This document shows, in pieces, positions 22,601-33,399 of a stretch of DNA of 64,000 bases. Numbering within the stretch: the first letter of the stretch is position 1; each line of letters begins with the position of its first letter. The notes under the pieces were generated by a model. It made no database searches. It was given only the letters and a program-made list of their open reading frames with translations, and had not been told where the DNA came from. The position numbers were made by a program, and so were the translations under genes. The stretch comes from Sepioteuthis lessoniana (taxonomy: Eukaryota; Mollusca; Cephalopoda; Myopsida; Loliginidae), in the NCBI GenBank assembly GCA_963585895.1, contig OY757934.1, forward strand, positions 33,422,712 through 33,486,711, read 5' to 3'.

Positions 22601-23372
22601 TCCCGGAGACATAGCATACCGGACACTAAATTCATTCAGTCTGAGATCTCCCGGATGCTTAAGGAAGGCATTATAGAGCCTTCTCAATCTCCATGGCGCG
22701 CCCAAACACTTGTAGTATCCCCCGAAAATCACAAAAAGAGACTTGTTGTGGATTACTCCCAGACCATAAATCGGTTCACTCACCTGGATGCTTATCCCCT
22801 TCCAGGGATAGAGGTCATGGTAAATGAAATTGCCAGTTACCGAGTATTTAGCACCCTTGACTTAACCAGTGCCTATCACCAGGTCACTATTAAACCAGAA
22901 GAGCGAAAATACACTGCATTTGAAGCTGCTGGATCCCTATACTAATTTTGCTGAATCCCATTCAGAGTGACCTATGGAGTAGCGAGCTTTCAACGGGTTA
23001 TGGACGACATCATCAAGCGAGATGATCTCAATCGAACCTACGCCTATCTCGACAATGTTACCATCTGTGGGCAAAATCAGGCTGAACATGACTTAAATCT
23101 GAAAGAGTTCATGAATAGTGTAGTAAAGTACGGTTTGACACTGAACAAAAACAAGTGTCTTTACTCGCTTACCTCCATAGACTTGCTCGGGTATACGATA
23201 AGCAAGGGTTCGGTAAAACCCGACCCTGATAAACTAAAAGGATTGATGAACTTACCGGTACCCCAAAATCTTCCTTCTCTTCGAAGAGCTATGGGAATAT
23301 TCTCTCACTACTCTCGGTGGATCCTGAACTTTTCCGAAAAACTAAACAAAAGTAACCTGTTATCCTGTCTCT
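22601..23372 (+). pseudogene. Element A reverse transcriptase
   Basis: RT motifs in order: a MLKEGIIEPSQSPW block, RLVVDYSQTINRFT, LDAYPLPGIEVMV, FSTLDLTSAYHQV, a broken part after TAFEAAGSLY, then VASFQRVMDDI and YLDNV in place of YLDDV, followed by LGYTISKGSVKPDPDKL. The frame is broken by stops near 22943 and by an Asp-to-Asn change in the catalytic box. It is a pseudogene. Confidence 0.85.
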
Positions 23373-23830
23373 AAGGAACAAACAGAGGCCTTCAAGTGCC
23401 TGAAGCAGGAGATTGCTAAATCGTCCCTGGTAGCTATAGACTCTTCTATTCCTTTTGAGATCGAAACTGATGCTTCAGAACATGCTATCGCTGCCACCCT
23501 AACCCAAAACTGTCGACCTGTAGCTTTCTTTTCAAGAACCCTAACTTCTGCTGAGCAAAAGCACTCATCAGTTGAAAAGGAGGCGTACGCTATTGTAGAA
23601 GCGATTCGAAAATTGCGACACCTATTACTTGGAAAGCATTTTAAGCTAATCACCAATCAGAAATCAGTCTCGTTCATGTTCAATCCTAAAAGTAAGAGCA
23701 AGATAAAAAATGAAAAGATCACAAGATGGGAATTGGAACTTGCTTGTTTCAGTTATGATATAGCATATCGTTCAGGAAAACAGAATGCAGCCGCCGACGC
23801 CCGGATTTGCTCTTCTACAACTACTGCGGA
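23373..23830 (+). pseudogene. Element A RNase H
   Basis: The expected DASEHAIAATLTQ, PVAFFSRTLTSAEQKHSSVE, KEAYAIVEAIRKLRH and a TDQ-equivalent now TNQKSVSFMF are visible, then WELELACFSYDIAYRSGKQN. The catalytic Asp of the TD motif is Asn. The frame shifts once near 23620. Confidence 0.8.
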
Positions 23831-24907
23831 CAAGTTACATGGCTTGCACGAAGATTTATGTCATCCAGGAGTAACCCGATTGCTACATTTTGTCAGAAGC
23901 AAAACTATGCCGTACTCCGTAGAAAATGTAAGAGCAGTAGTCCGGGCGTTCTGAGATTAAGCCTAGATTCATTAGAAGAGCACCTCAGACACTCATAAAA
24001 GCGAGTCAACCCTTTGAGAGATTGAGTGTAGACTTCAAGTTCCCGCAATCGCTACTTACTAACTGTGGTTGACGAATACTCTCGTTTTCCTTTCGCTTTC
24101 CCTTGTGCCGATGTGGCTGCTGCGATTGTCATTAAACACCTAACTAATCTATTTTCTGTTTTTGGAAATCCTTCTTTTGTGCACTCAGATCGAAGAACAG
24201 CCTTCATGCCAGAGGAACTAAAAGGATTCCTACATTCTTGATGCAGCGCTACCAGTCGAATAACTGCTTTTAATTCTCAAGGCAATGGACAAGTAGAGAG
24301 ATACAACGGCATCATCTGGCAAACGGTGAGTCTGGCTCTCCGATCAAGAAATCTCTCTATTGTTAATTGGGAGAAGGTGCTGGATGTGACTCTCCACTGC
24401 ATCCGCTCATTACTTTCCACTTCTACTAACTGTACTCCACATGAAGGCCTACTCAATTTCCAAAGAAAATCAGCCACAGGAGATCCCATAACTACATGGT
24501 TAACAAGATCCAAATCGGCTCTTCTGAAGCGCCATTTACGTGGAAGTAAATATGAGTCCCTGGTGGAGACTGCGGATATACTCGAAGTCAACCCGAACTA
24601 TGCTCATGTACGCTTCAATAATGGGCGAGAAACAACTGTGTCCTTGCGTCACAGTTTAGATACGGAACCAGACCTTATGCCAGGGGACCCCCAAGAACTG
24701 GATGTCCCTAACCCGTCTAACACTCCTCCCCTTCTACAGAGTACTACTGAAAACTCTGCTGTAGAGAATTCAGTTCCTGCTATTTCTCTTCCCCCACTCT
24801 TTGATGATTCTCAGAGGACCTTGTCAGAAGACGCTGACTCACTAAATCTTCGATGTTCCAGTAGAACCCGTCGAAGACCTTATTTAACTGAGAACTATCA
24901 GCTTTAA
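23831..24907 (+). pseudogene. Element A integrase and C-terminal tail
   Basis: A zinc-binding remnant (LHEDLCHPGVTRLLHF) is followed by FERLSVDFKFPQS-like core sequence, HSDRRTAF, then GNGQVERYNGIIW, which carries the third acidic residue. The core is broken by frame changes. The last 193 residues form an open frame: WEKVLDVTLHCIRSLL, TPHEGLLNFQRKS, then RFNNGRETTVSLRHSLD and a proline-rich tail ending at 24907. Confidence 0.8.
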
Positions 24908-25052
24908 ACTTTCGTTTTCATTTCTTTTCTGTTTTCAGTTTGATCAAAGGCATCTACGGGACTCATTTAATTGGAGATACCCTTTTGAGAGTCGCTGAAC
25001 CGTTCGTCTCTCGATAAATTGACGAACCCGAATTTTCCTGGGCGGCGGAGAA

Positions 25053-25178
25053 TGTGGTGATAAAGGAAGGAACTATATAATCTCCCTTACTTTCTGGGAA
25101 CGAATTGTTCCACTTTTGTTTAGTTGACTGGTGGGTGGCCATTTTAGCCGTCACTACCTCTATGACCAGTTCTTAGTT
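25053..25178 (+). mobile_element. 3' LTR of element A, left part
   Basis: Matches 20854-20978 from the TG start to TTCTTAGTT, where a second solo LTR splits it. It continues at 25761. Confidence 0.85.
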
Positions 25179-25756
25179 TGTGGGGATTTAGGAATTAACA
25201 GTAAAACTCCCAACCGGATATTGACTCGTCGGCTGCCAGATACAAAATGTATAAACGCGTCGCCACGCATAAGGCTCCACGCATCCATCCGGTTAAAATC
25301 AGAAAAAAGAAAAATAATAAAAGGTAAAGTAGCCAATGGGAAGCGGTCGCTCGCGCCAAAATTAGAAGGATTTTGGAGTGGCGAATTTGGAGCCGGTGAA
25401 GAGAGATAAATACTCAGGTTTTCTGTAAACCAGTCTTCTTCTAATTCTTTTTCGGGTAGGGATGTCGAACCGACAACACCGATTTTGCCGTCTGGTGTTT
25501 TTGGGCACCACGTTGTGTCTTGGGACGGAGCGTTGGTTAGTCCATTCACCAAGTAAATAAAGGAAAATATGGAAGAAATGTTTTCGTCTCTTATCTGTTT
25601 CTATCTTTTCTTTTTGTATATTTCTTTTGGACTTTCTTTGGGCAAGGCATTGCGCCAGCCAGTCAACGTGGGGTAAAATAATATAACCAAAATATGGAGT
25701 CAGCAACACAGCCTTGCCCTTAGCCACTGACTACCTAAAAACCTTTAAACCTCACA
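25179..25756 (+). mobile_element. Solo LTR inside 3' LTR of element A (AGTT duplication)
   Basis: This 578-bp insert starts TGTGGGGATTTAGG and ends AACCTCACA, flanked by AGTT (25175-25178 and 25757-25760). Removing it and one AGTT restores the LTR as seen at 20854-21049. It contains an AATAAA near 25555 and no credible coding frame. Confidence 0.85.
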
Positions 25757-25760
25757 AGTT

Positions 25761-25831
25761 GAATAAAGCTTTTCTTCAAGCTTGTCTGACTTTTTCAATC
25801 AATCGCAAGCTCTAACGTATCAATTATTACA
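25761..25831 (+). mobile_element. 3' LTR of element A, right part
   Basis: GAATAAAGCTTTTCTTCAAG through CAATTATTACA matches the right half of the 5' LTR. Confidence 0.85.
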
Positions 25832-25837
25832 CACACA

Positions 25838-25896
<59 letters not shown>
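25832..25896. repeat. CA then TA microsatellite
   Basis: (CA)n followed by (TA)n, resembling the tract left of element A. Confidence 0.95.
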
Positions 25897-26835
25897 TCCA
25901 TATGCTCAATCAACTACATCCTCTGTTGACATTCCTCTGTGAATTCGAGCACAACAACATCTTGTATTTTATTGACATCTTACTTGTGCGCACCAATTTT
26001 GGTATGTAGACGTTGAGCTATCGTAGACGTACATTTACTGGATCATACACACCGAGGGGTTCGTTTTCCCCCCCGGTGCAATATTAATTTAATAAAAACC
26101 TTTGTCTACGGTGCTTCAATTAGCTGCTACAAGCCAAAATTTGCCGATGAACTCAATTTTATCAAGATGACTTTATTTAAGAATAGATATCCCGAAGATG
26201 TAATTACCAACACCATTACATATAGGTGCCTGCAATCCTCCACCAAATCAAAGTTTTGACCAGAGAGGTTTCCGGTATATTTAAGATTACCGTGGATCGG
26301 CAACTCTTCCATATAGCTACCAGAACAAATTAAAAGATCTGTCAACCGTTTTTTTTTATAATTCGGTTACGTTGCGAGTTGTTTTTAAATCTGATGCGCC
26401 GTTTCTCCCAAATCTCAAAGACAGTATGACAGTTTTCCAAAAAAGTTCTTTCATTTACCGATTTACATGTTTGCTATATAGTCGCACTAGTCAGCAATTA
26501 GAGATAAGAGAAAACCAACATATTCCTCCGAGTTTCCGCATGCATACTTCCGACTATTCTGTGGCGCCGAGCTGTCAAAATTCAACTTCCATCATTTCTC
26601 GTCACCTCGAGGAATCTGGCTTGCGCATGCGCATATAGACCCACTATGCTTACCCTTCCCGAGACATCAACTAACGCACTTCAGCTATCCATACTGGAAG
26701 CATTACTAATAACGAAACGCAAACCAGAATTGTGTATCCAAAAACAATTTTATTCTCCACTGCTTTTAATAACCTCCACGGACCACCAGTAGAAAACTCT
26801 ATTACCTGTGCTGACTCTTCTGGCTCATAGTAGAT
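25897..26835 (+). pseudogene. Penelope-like element remnant (RT C-terminus and GIY-YIG)
   Basis: The left part corresponds to the RT end (FLCEFEHNNILYFIDILLVRT, then a YTR-GSF-like and NLIKTFVYGA-like block in other frames). The right part resembles the linker and endonuclease region: RVVFKSDAPFLPNLKDS, SFIYRFTC, RTSQQLEIRENQHIPPSFR, SVAPSCQNSTSIISRHLEES. The Tyr-Ile-Gly core before RTSQ is lost. Several frame shifts and stops make it a pseudogene. It is a different family from the one at 19549. Confidence 0.65.
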
Positions 26836-27077
26836 TTTGTTGTTTTCTTTCTCCACCCCTGGCCTTCCCATTGGTCACCATCCCACGCTTACTTCCTCTG
26901 GTACAAACTCGATAGTCACTGATATTCTCTGAAGAAAAGTGACCAAAATAAAGGGTCCTCTTTTTTAGGAGTTCAAATCGTCCTTACTACTATGCACACC
27001 TTTTTAAAGCAACACACACACACACACATATATATGTATATATATATACATACATATACACACACACACGCGCGCGC

Positions 27078-27121
<44 letters not shown>

Positions 27122-27934
27122 TAAGACAATTTAAATAACAAAATTCAATTTCAAGGAAATGATACTGAAGACAAATTTATCATTTAAAGTGGTAATTTTT
27201 AAAGGGGGCTTTAGTGTGTAATTTTAAACGGTAAGTTCCGCAGCTCTCTAGCTCAGATACTGATTCAAAACGATAATACCTACAACAAAGTTTTTAAAGA
27301 AATTTTAAACAAAAGAAACACGATGTAATTATGAATTTCAGAAGGATGGAGAAGATAAAGCTTTGCAAATTTTAGAGTAATTCGCGGGACTTATCTGAGA
27401 AAAAGAGTGTCCGGAAAACAAAATTCTTTGAATTTTATTTTTTTTATCTTCTTTTTAGTTTCGTTGAAGAGTTTCAATTTTCCTTTAATTTTGAGTCTTC
27501 TGTAAAGTTGTCTTTCGGCAGAGTTCTCGAGTTGAAATTTTAATTGAGTCTTTTTAGTTTTCATTTAATTTTAATTCAGTCTTCTGAAAGTTATGTTTTT
27601 AGCAAAATTCTCGGGTTGAATTTTCTTTTAGTTTACTCAGGTGAATTTCAGTGGAGTCGACTTTCGTAGAATTTCTAGGGAAACTTCTTGCCTGTTGGAA
27701 TGCTTATCGACCATTCAAGAAGTTAGCGACGATACCTTTTTGCTGGCTATCTCTCTCCTACCTTAACAGTCCGGCTCCCATGTTCGTACTAAAGATTTAG
27801 TTATAGTTCTCGATAAATAGGGGGAAGTAGCTTTTTAGTGCCATATTGGTTACTTCTGCATTTTCCACTCTGACCAAAATTAAGTGCCACATCTGGTCGG
27901 TTTGTTTACTTGTAAAAAATAAATTCTTATAATG

Positions 27935-27980
<46 letters not shown>

Positions 27981-27985
27981 CACAC
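26836..27985. other. Non-coding stretch with microsatellites
   Basis: No gene seen. CA/TA/GT repeats lie at 27010-27120, and 27420-27690 is T-rich with loosely repeated blocks of the type TTTAATTTTGAGTCTTCTG and TTCTCGAGTTGAAATTTT. A CA/TA tract at 27937-28040 precedes the LINE copy. Confidence 0.5.
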
Positions 27986-28044
27986 ATATATATATGTATG
28001 TATACACCCCCTATATATATGTACATATATATAAATATGTATGT

Positions 28045-28575
28045 ACACGACTAACGAAAGCGTGGAGAGCTATCGATAGGCTCTCGATCACATGGAAATC
28101 AGACCTGACCGATAAAATGAAACGCAGTTTCTTCCAGGCAGCGATCGTATCAATACTGCTATATGGTTGCACTACTTGGACGCTAATTAAACGGCTGATG
28201 AAGAAACTAGACGGCAATTACACAAGAATGTTGAGAGAAATATTGAACAAGTCCTGGCGACAACACCCCACAAGACACCAACTATACGGTCACTTGCCTC
28301 CCATCACGAAAACTATACAAGTTAGACGAACCAGACACGCAGGACACTGCTGGAGAAGCAAGGACGAGCTCATCAATGATGTACTCCTATGGACCCCCGC
28401 ATATGGCCAAGAAAAAGCAGGACGACCAGCTCGAACATACATACAGCAGCTATGTGAGGATACGGGATGTAACTCTGAAGACCCACCAAAAGCGATGAAT
28501 GATAGGGAGAAGTGGCGAGTGAGGGTCAGGGATATCCGTGCTGGCGGCACGACATGATGATGATGATGATGATAT
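28045..28575 (+). pseudogene. RTE-like LINE C-terminus, well preserved
   Basis: An open frame of about 170 residues from a TA tract reads RLTKAWRAIDRLSITWKSDL, FFQAAIVSILLYGCTTWTL, DGNYTRMLREILNKSWRQHP, TRHQLYGHLPPITKTIQVRR, TRHAGHCWRSKDELINDVL, ARTYIQQLCEDTGC and VRDIRAGGTT before its stop, then a (GAT)n tail at 28555. This is the C-terminal region after the RT domain of an RTE-type LINE. The 5' truncation is typical of LINE insertion. It is the most intact of three copies here. Confidence 0.8.
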
Positions 28576-28624
28576 ATATATTCACATATATGTCTATGGA
28601 AGTACTATAAACATGCTTGAAATT

Positions 28625-29590
28625 CAGGGAATGTCATTTCGCCGAAGTGTAAACAACTTTGTTTTTCATATTGTTTAATGCGTCGGATTTTGCACCGAAG
28701 AAAGTGTATTTGCGGGGAATTTTCTGCAAAACTTTATTCAAAAGAAATCTGCTGCTGAAGCACACAGAATTCTTGTTGAGACTTACGATGACCATGCATT
28801 GTCGGAAACGACATACAGAGATTGGTTTAGACGCTTCAAAAATAATGATTTTGATCTTGAATATAAAGAACACTCAGGCATACCGAAAAGATTTGAAGAC
28901 GAAGAATTAGAGGCACCAACTCGCGAAGACTCACGTCAGGCGCAAGCTGAACTTGTAGAATCATTAGGATTTGATCACACGACAGTTTCGAAACGTTTGA
29001 AAGCATTAAGGATGATTCAAAATCAAGAATTTTGGGTGCCATACGAATTGAAGCCGATAAATGTTGAATGGCATCTTGTCACGTGTGAACTGCTGCTTCA
29101 ACGGCAGGAAAGGAAAGGTTTTTTGCATCGTATTGTGACCGGCGACGAAAAGTGCATACAGTATGATAAACCTTAGCATAGAATATCGTGGGGTAAGCTC
29201 GGCCATGCATCAACATCGGTGACATAGCCGAATATCCATGGTTCGAAGCATCTGCTCTGCATTTGGTGGGATCAGCTGGGTTTAGTTTATTATGAGTTGT
29301 TCAAACCGACCGAAACCCTCACATGAGATCGCTACTGACTACAATTGATGCATCAGAGCCGAGCAATGAAAAAAAAAACAAAACAACTGCCGCTATATGA
29401 AGAGACACAACAAAGTGATTTTGCAACATGACAACGCTAGGCCACGTGTTGCAAAACGGATGAAAACCTACTTCGAAACGCTTAAATGGAAAGTCTTACC
29501 CCAACGACATTATTCACAAGACATTGCTCCACCCAATTATCACTTGTTCCCATCGATGGCACCTGACCTGGCTGAGTAGCACTTTCATTT
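28625..29590 (+). pseudogene. Mariner transposase, degenerate
   Basis: N-terminal HTH part: FIQKKSAAEAHRILVETY-like, ALSETTYRDWFRRFKNNDFD; linker: QAQAELVESLGFDHTTVSKR; catalytic part: HRIVTGDEKCIQYDKP (first Asp), LQHDNARPRVAKRMKTY (second Asp), then HYSQDIAPPNYHLFPSM. In functional mariners the third Asp sits before YHLF; here it is Asn. Stops and shifts near 29175-29400 also break it. The copy ends at LAE where element B's LTR begins. Confidence 0.85.
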
Positions 29591-29594
29591 TTAT

Positions 29595-29712
29595 TGTAGA
29601 GTCATCCTCCTTGTACAACTTCCGGACTTCCGGTATGATAATAGAATATAGGCAAGTTGCCGTCTTTTCATTACACTTCTTCACACAACAGATTTTCGCC
29701 CAAAACATCACA
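29595..29712 (+). mobile_element. Probable 5' LTR of gypsy element B
   Basis: A TG...CA segment (TGTAGAGTCATCC to AACATCACA) ends exactly at a primer site and interrupts the mariner reading frame on its left. The 118-bp length is short and could be a truncated LTR. The matching 3' LTR was not found. Confidence 0.5.
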
Positions 29713-29725
29713 TGGTGTCAGAAGT
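29713..29725 (+). promoter_or_regulatory. Primer binding site, tRNA-Leu type
   Basis: TGGTGTCAGAAGT follows the LTR end directly and matches the complement of a tRNA-Leu 3' end over 13 bases. Confidence 0.65.
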
Positions 29726-29895
29726 AAAACGAAAAGAAAAATATAAAAGAAGAAATTCAAATTCACCTGGGATTAATAAAAAAAACGAAACAAGCCCTGT
29801 TTCAAGAATCGAAAAAAAAAAAAAAAAAAAAACACGAAATTTTGAAAGGAAATACATTTCTTCTGAGAACTGTAAGTTTTATTTTCTTTTAATCA

Positions 29896-30660
29896 TTTTC
29901 AATAATGGCTATGAGGCAATATTCAGCGAATGTACCATCTCCAGAGAAAATGAGTTTAGTTGGAGTCGTCGCTAAGAACTGGCGAACGTTTAAACGTAAT
30001 TTGTTAAACTACTCATTAACTAGTAGGCTCTCGAAAGAGGTCGATACTGAATATCAGACTTCAGTTTTTTGGAAACAATAGGTCAAGATGTATTTGACAT
30101 ATATGATGGGTTAGAATTTGATAATGAAGACAAAATGGACTGAGAAATTGTTATGAAAGAATTAGAAGATCATTTTCGCCGGCGAAACGCGCGAGGCGTT
30201 CGAGTTGTATAAATTCCACCTCTGGAAACAAGAACCAGCAGAAAGCATCGAAGCATACGTAGCTACATTACGTCAATTAGCGAAAAATTGTAATTTTGGC
30301 CTGCTACGAGACAGACTAATTAGAGACCAGATCGTTGTTGGAGTTAGAGCTGATAGTATCAGAGAAAAGCTTCTAGCAGATAAGCAGCTCACTCTTGACA
30401 AGTGTCTACAAATTGGGAGGGCATACGAAACTTCTAAACAACAGACAAAAATTATTTCCTCAAGCACAGATACTGACGTGCAAATAAATAGAGTAAATAA
30501 AAAAAATAAATAAAAGGTACCCTAGTAAAATTAAACAGAAAAAACTTGTCAACGATTCGGTAAATTTCATGCCATGCCAGAAATGACAGCCATCCAATTA
30601 ATGTCCGCTGCAGACAGTGTTTAAGAATTGGACACAATGCAAATCTTTGCAAAAGTAAGT
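29896..30660 (+). pseudogene. Element B gag with CCHC knuckle
   Basis: The start region reads SPEKMSLVGVVAKNWRTFKR; a capsid-like segment follows in another frame (FELYKFHLWKQEPAESIEAY, LRQLAKNCNFGLLRDRLIRD, IREKLLADKQLTLDKCLQIG). Near 30608-30650 is an intact zinc knuckle, CRQCLRIGHNANLC (C-X2-C-X4-H-X4-C), preceded by a damaged one starting CQRFGKFH. Several frame breaks are present. Confidence 0.8.
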
Positions 30661-30733
30661 CTGAAGTTAGGGAACTAAAAAGAGTGATTTTCTAGGTTCA
30701 ATTACACTGAAAAAAATTAATTCAGTTAAAGGA

Positions 30734-31124
30734 ATGGAAGAATTAGAATGGCAGGCAAAAATATATGTCACCACTAAAGTCTACAGCAAAATCATCAATC
30801 TTCGATTGGACACAGGCGCAGACGTGACTGTAATCCCCGATAGTTTTTTTCGAAAAAAATTCCCCAATAGTGTAGGAGACAAACAAAAAACTCTATGGAC
30901 CTGGTCACAAAAAAATTCATGACATAGGACGTGTGGAAGCCATTTTAGATGATGTAAAAATTTCTTCAAAATATGACCTATACGTGGTGAAAAATTTGGA
31001 AGAACCACTACTAGGAGGACCAGCTATAAAAGCATTGAAAATATTAGGGAAAATTAATACTATCAATGAGAGTGCAGATACGAAAAGGAATTTCCAAGAG
31101 TCTTCAAAAGCCTTGGAAAACTGA
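30734..31124 (+). pseudogene. Element B protease
   Basis: An aspartic protease with intact active site: KIINLRLDTGADVTVIPDSF (DTGAD). After a frame shift near 30900 the flap and LLGGPAIKALKILGKIN (gypsy I-L-G-x-x equivalent) follow. It precedes the RT as in gag-pol order. Confidence 0.75.
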
Positions 31125-31150
31125 ATTTATAAACTGTATATAAAATACAC

Positions 31151-31886
31151 TTGAATGAGACAGCCCAACCGTTTTCTATTGCCACGCCAAGAAGACTGCC
31201 CCTCCCTATGAAACAAAAGGTCCAACAGGAACTAAATCGTTTAGAAAAAGAGAATATTATCTGTCCTGTGAAAATGCCTACTGATTGGTGTGCTCCCATT
31301 GTTGCAGTTTTGAAGAATAATGGAAAAGTTAGACTTTGTGTCGACTTCACAAAACTCAACGAAAGTGTAAAAAGAGATAAAGTTCCACTACCTTCTATAG
31401 ACCAACTATTAGATGAACTAGTCGGTCACCAAGTATTCACTAAATTGGACCTTAACAGTGTATTCCATCAAACCGTTTTACATGAAGATTTTCAGACACT
31501 AACCACTTTTATTACACCATTTGGGAGATATTGTTACTAACGTTTACCCTTTGGAATCAGTCCTGGTCCTGAGATTTTTCATCGTGAAATGACTCACATT
31601 TGGTCTGGAATACATGGAGTTATCTGTGACATAGATAATGTTCTTTTCAGTGGAAGAAATCAGTAGGAGCATGACCAGCGGCTAAAAATGGTGCTACAGA
31701 GAATGGAAGCAGCAGGAGTAACATTAAATGAAAAATGTGCATTCTCTGTTAACAAAATAAAATTTATAGGTCACATCAAAAGAAGGGATCCAAGTAGACC
31801 CAGAGAAGATAAGAGTAATTGGATCTGGGAAGAGCCTCAGAAAATTTCATTTGAGTCACTAAAAGAAAAACTAAGTACAGCACCAG
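31151..31886 (+). pseudogene. Element B reverse transcriptase
   Basis: RT blocks: PTDWCAPIVAVLKNNGKVRL, CVDFTKLNESVKRD, FTKLDLNSVFHQ, ITPFGRYCY, then RLPFGISPGPEIFHREM and CDIDNVLFSG, where the catalytic box should be Y-x-D-D and is D-I-D-N. A stop at 31538 and later shifts break the frame. Ends in LSTAPVL at the insertion site of a solo LTR. Confidence 0.8.
31883..31886. repeat. Target-site duplication CCAG
   Basis: CCAG also follows the insert at 32430-32433. Confidence 0.75.
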
Positions 31887-32429
31887 TGTTATGAAATAGC
31901 CGAGGGATTTCGGTTCATGCCTTTGAGTTTAGTTAGGCTGAGAACCTTTCGGCTCAGCACATGGGTTGTTTGGGTGTAAGATTGAAGCAGGTGTTAACGC
32001 GGGTGCGCGCGAGCGGATGGAGGTGTCACTCAGATGTCATAACCGTCCGAGACGATACTGGGTGACAAGGTGCGGGTGACGTCACGCACCGGAAGCACGC
32101 GGAAGTTTGTGTGAGAATTTGAAGAAAATAAGAGTCGGGTTTTGGACGCCAAACGAGAAGGATCGACCCTTGGAGCTCGCAGGCGCGAGGCGAACGTGCA
32201 CCCGATGGGGGCTGCTCGAGTTGGGGGCCAAATGAATAAGACAGCATAGAAGATTGTGTCTTTCCTTCTTACGTCGAAACCTTTAACTCAAAGTTAAATA
32301 AAAGGTTTCGTACCTGAACAAGAAGTCGTTATGTGTTTTTGAGATTCCTGTTCTTTATATATTCTATCGTTATGAACATTACATGTCTATTTCGCACATG
32401 GCCATATTCGTGTATATGGCTACGCAACA
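31887..32429 (+). mobile_element. Solo LTR in element B (CCAG duplication)
   Basis: This 543-bp insert starts TGTTATGAAATAGCC and ends CTACGCAACA. CCAG lies on both sides, and removal gives the uninterrupted frame APVLIHYSADKETNVS across RT and RNase H. It contains an ATAAAAGG-like signal near 32298. It is GC-richer than its surroundings. Confidence 0.85.
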
Positions 32430-32700
32430 CCAGTACTGATCCACTACAGTGCTGACAAGGAGACAAACGTTTCAGCTGATGTATCTTCCTATTGTTTAGG
32501 TAGAGTACTTCTTCAGAAACAAGAAAATGACTGGAGATCTGTATTTTATGCCTCCAGAGCCCTTACAGAAACTGAGCAGAGATACATTCAGACTGAAAAA
32601 GAAGCTCTACTAGTCACTTGGTGTTGTGAGAAATTTGTTAATATATTACATTCCACTTCGTCCTATTTTCTAAAATGTTCACATGGGAACATTTTACGTG
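32430..32700 (+). pseudogene. Element B RNase H, partial
   Basis: Continues from the RT after the insert: HYSADKETNVSADVSSYCLG, then VFYASRALTETEQRYIQTEK, EALLVTWCCEKF. The first catalytic Asp (DAS in the family) is replaced (SAD). Sequence similarity fades near 32700; no integrase of this element was found. Confidence 0.7.
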
Positions 32701-33395
32701 CAACTCTCCTATTCTGCTATCTTTCCACACAAGCGAGGCAATTGAACAAAAAAAAATTCATATATATATATATATATACAGAGAAAAACAAAAAAAATTC
32801 TTCTTTCTTTCCTCTTCTTCCTCTCTTCCTCCTTCCCTTCACCTTTAAGTATATAAAAAAAAAGAAAATTAAGGAAAGGGAGAAGGGAAAAAAACTCGGA
32901 GTATCAAAATCGACAACCCACACAATGTTCATGTCCATTATGCCCCTTTTTATAATGTTCTCAGTGTCCGATTTTTTTTTCACATGCCTGCAGAAAGTTA
33001 AAGTTTGTTTTCTTTGCGTTTTATCACACAAGTTGACATCCTAGTGCATAACCATACAATCATAGGCGGTAACCTCGTCCCAATATTCAAACTGATATCT
33101 AGTAAATGACCCTCAATCAACACCGTGTGTGTCCCCGCTCGAGTTTTATAGTTATACAGATAACTTCTTAATTCCAAACATACTATGTTTGAATACAGAA
33201 AAGCTGCCATTATCTACAGTACACGTCATTCAATGTCTGTCCGAGAAAACTACAATATAAAATGAAGAAGATCACTGATTCTATCTGTTGATCATGGGCA
33301 TACGATCTACCTGGAGGATTAGTCGTTTCATATACAGCTTCTAATTCCCAAACAACAGGATCTAAAAATTGGGTCTGTGATTCGTAATTCTCTAG
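32701..33395. other. Unassigned junction region
   Basis: Contains a short (TA)n and poly-A/T-rich part (32740-32880) and then non-repetitive AT-rich DNA. It lies between element B and the env end of element C and may hold a degraded 3' LTR of element C, but I found no match to the sequence upstream of its gag. Confidence 0.35.
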
Positions 33396-33399
33396 GTTG

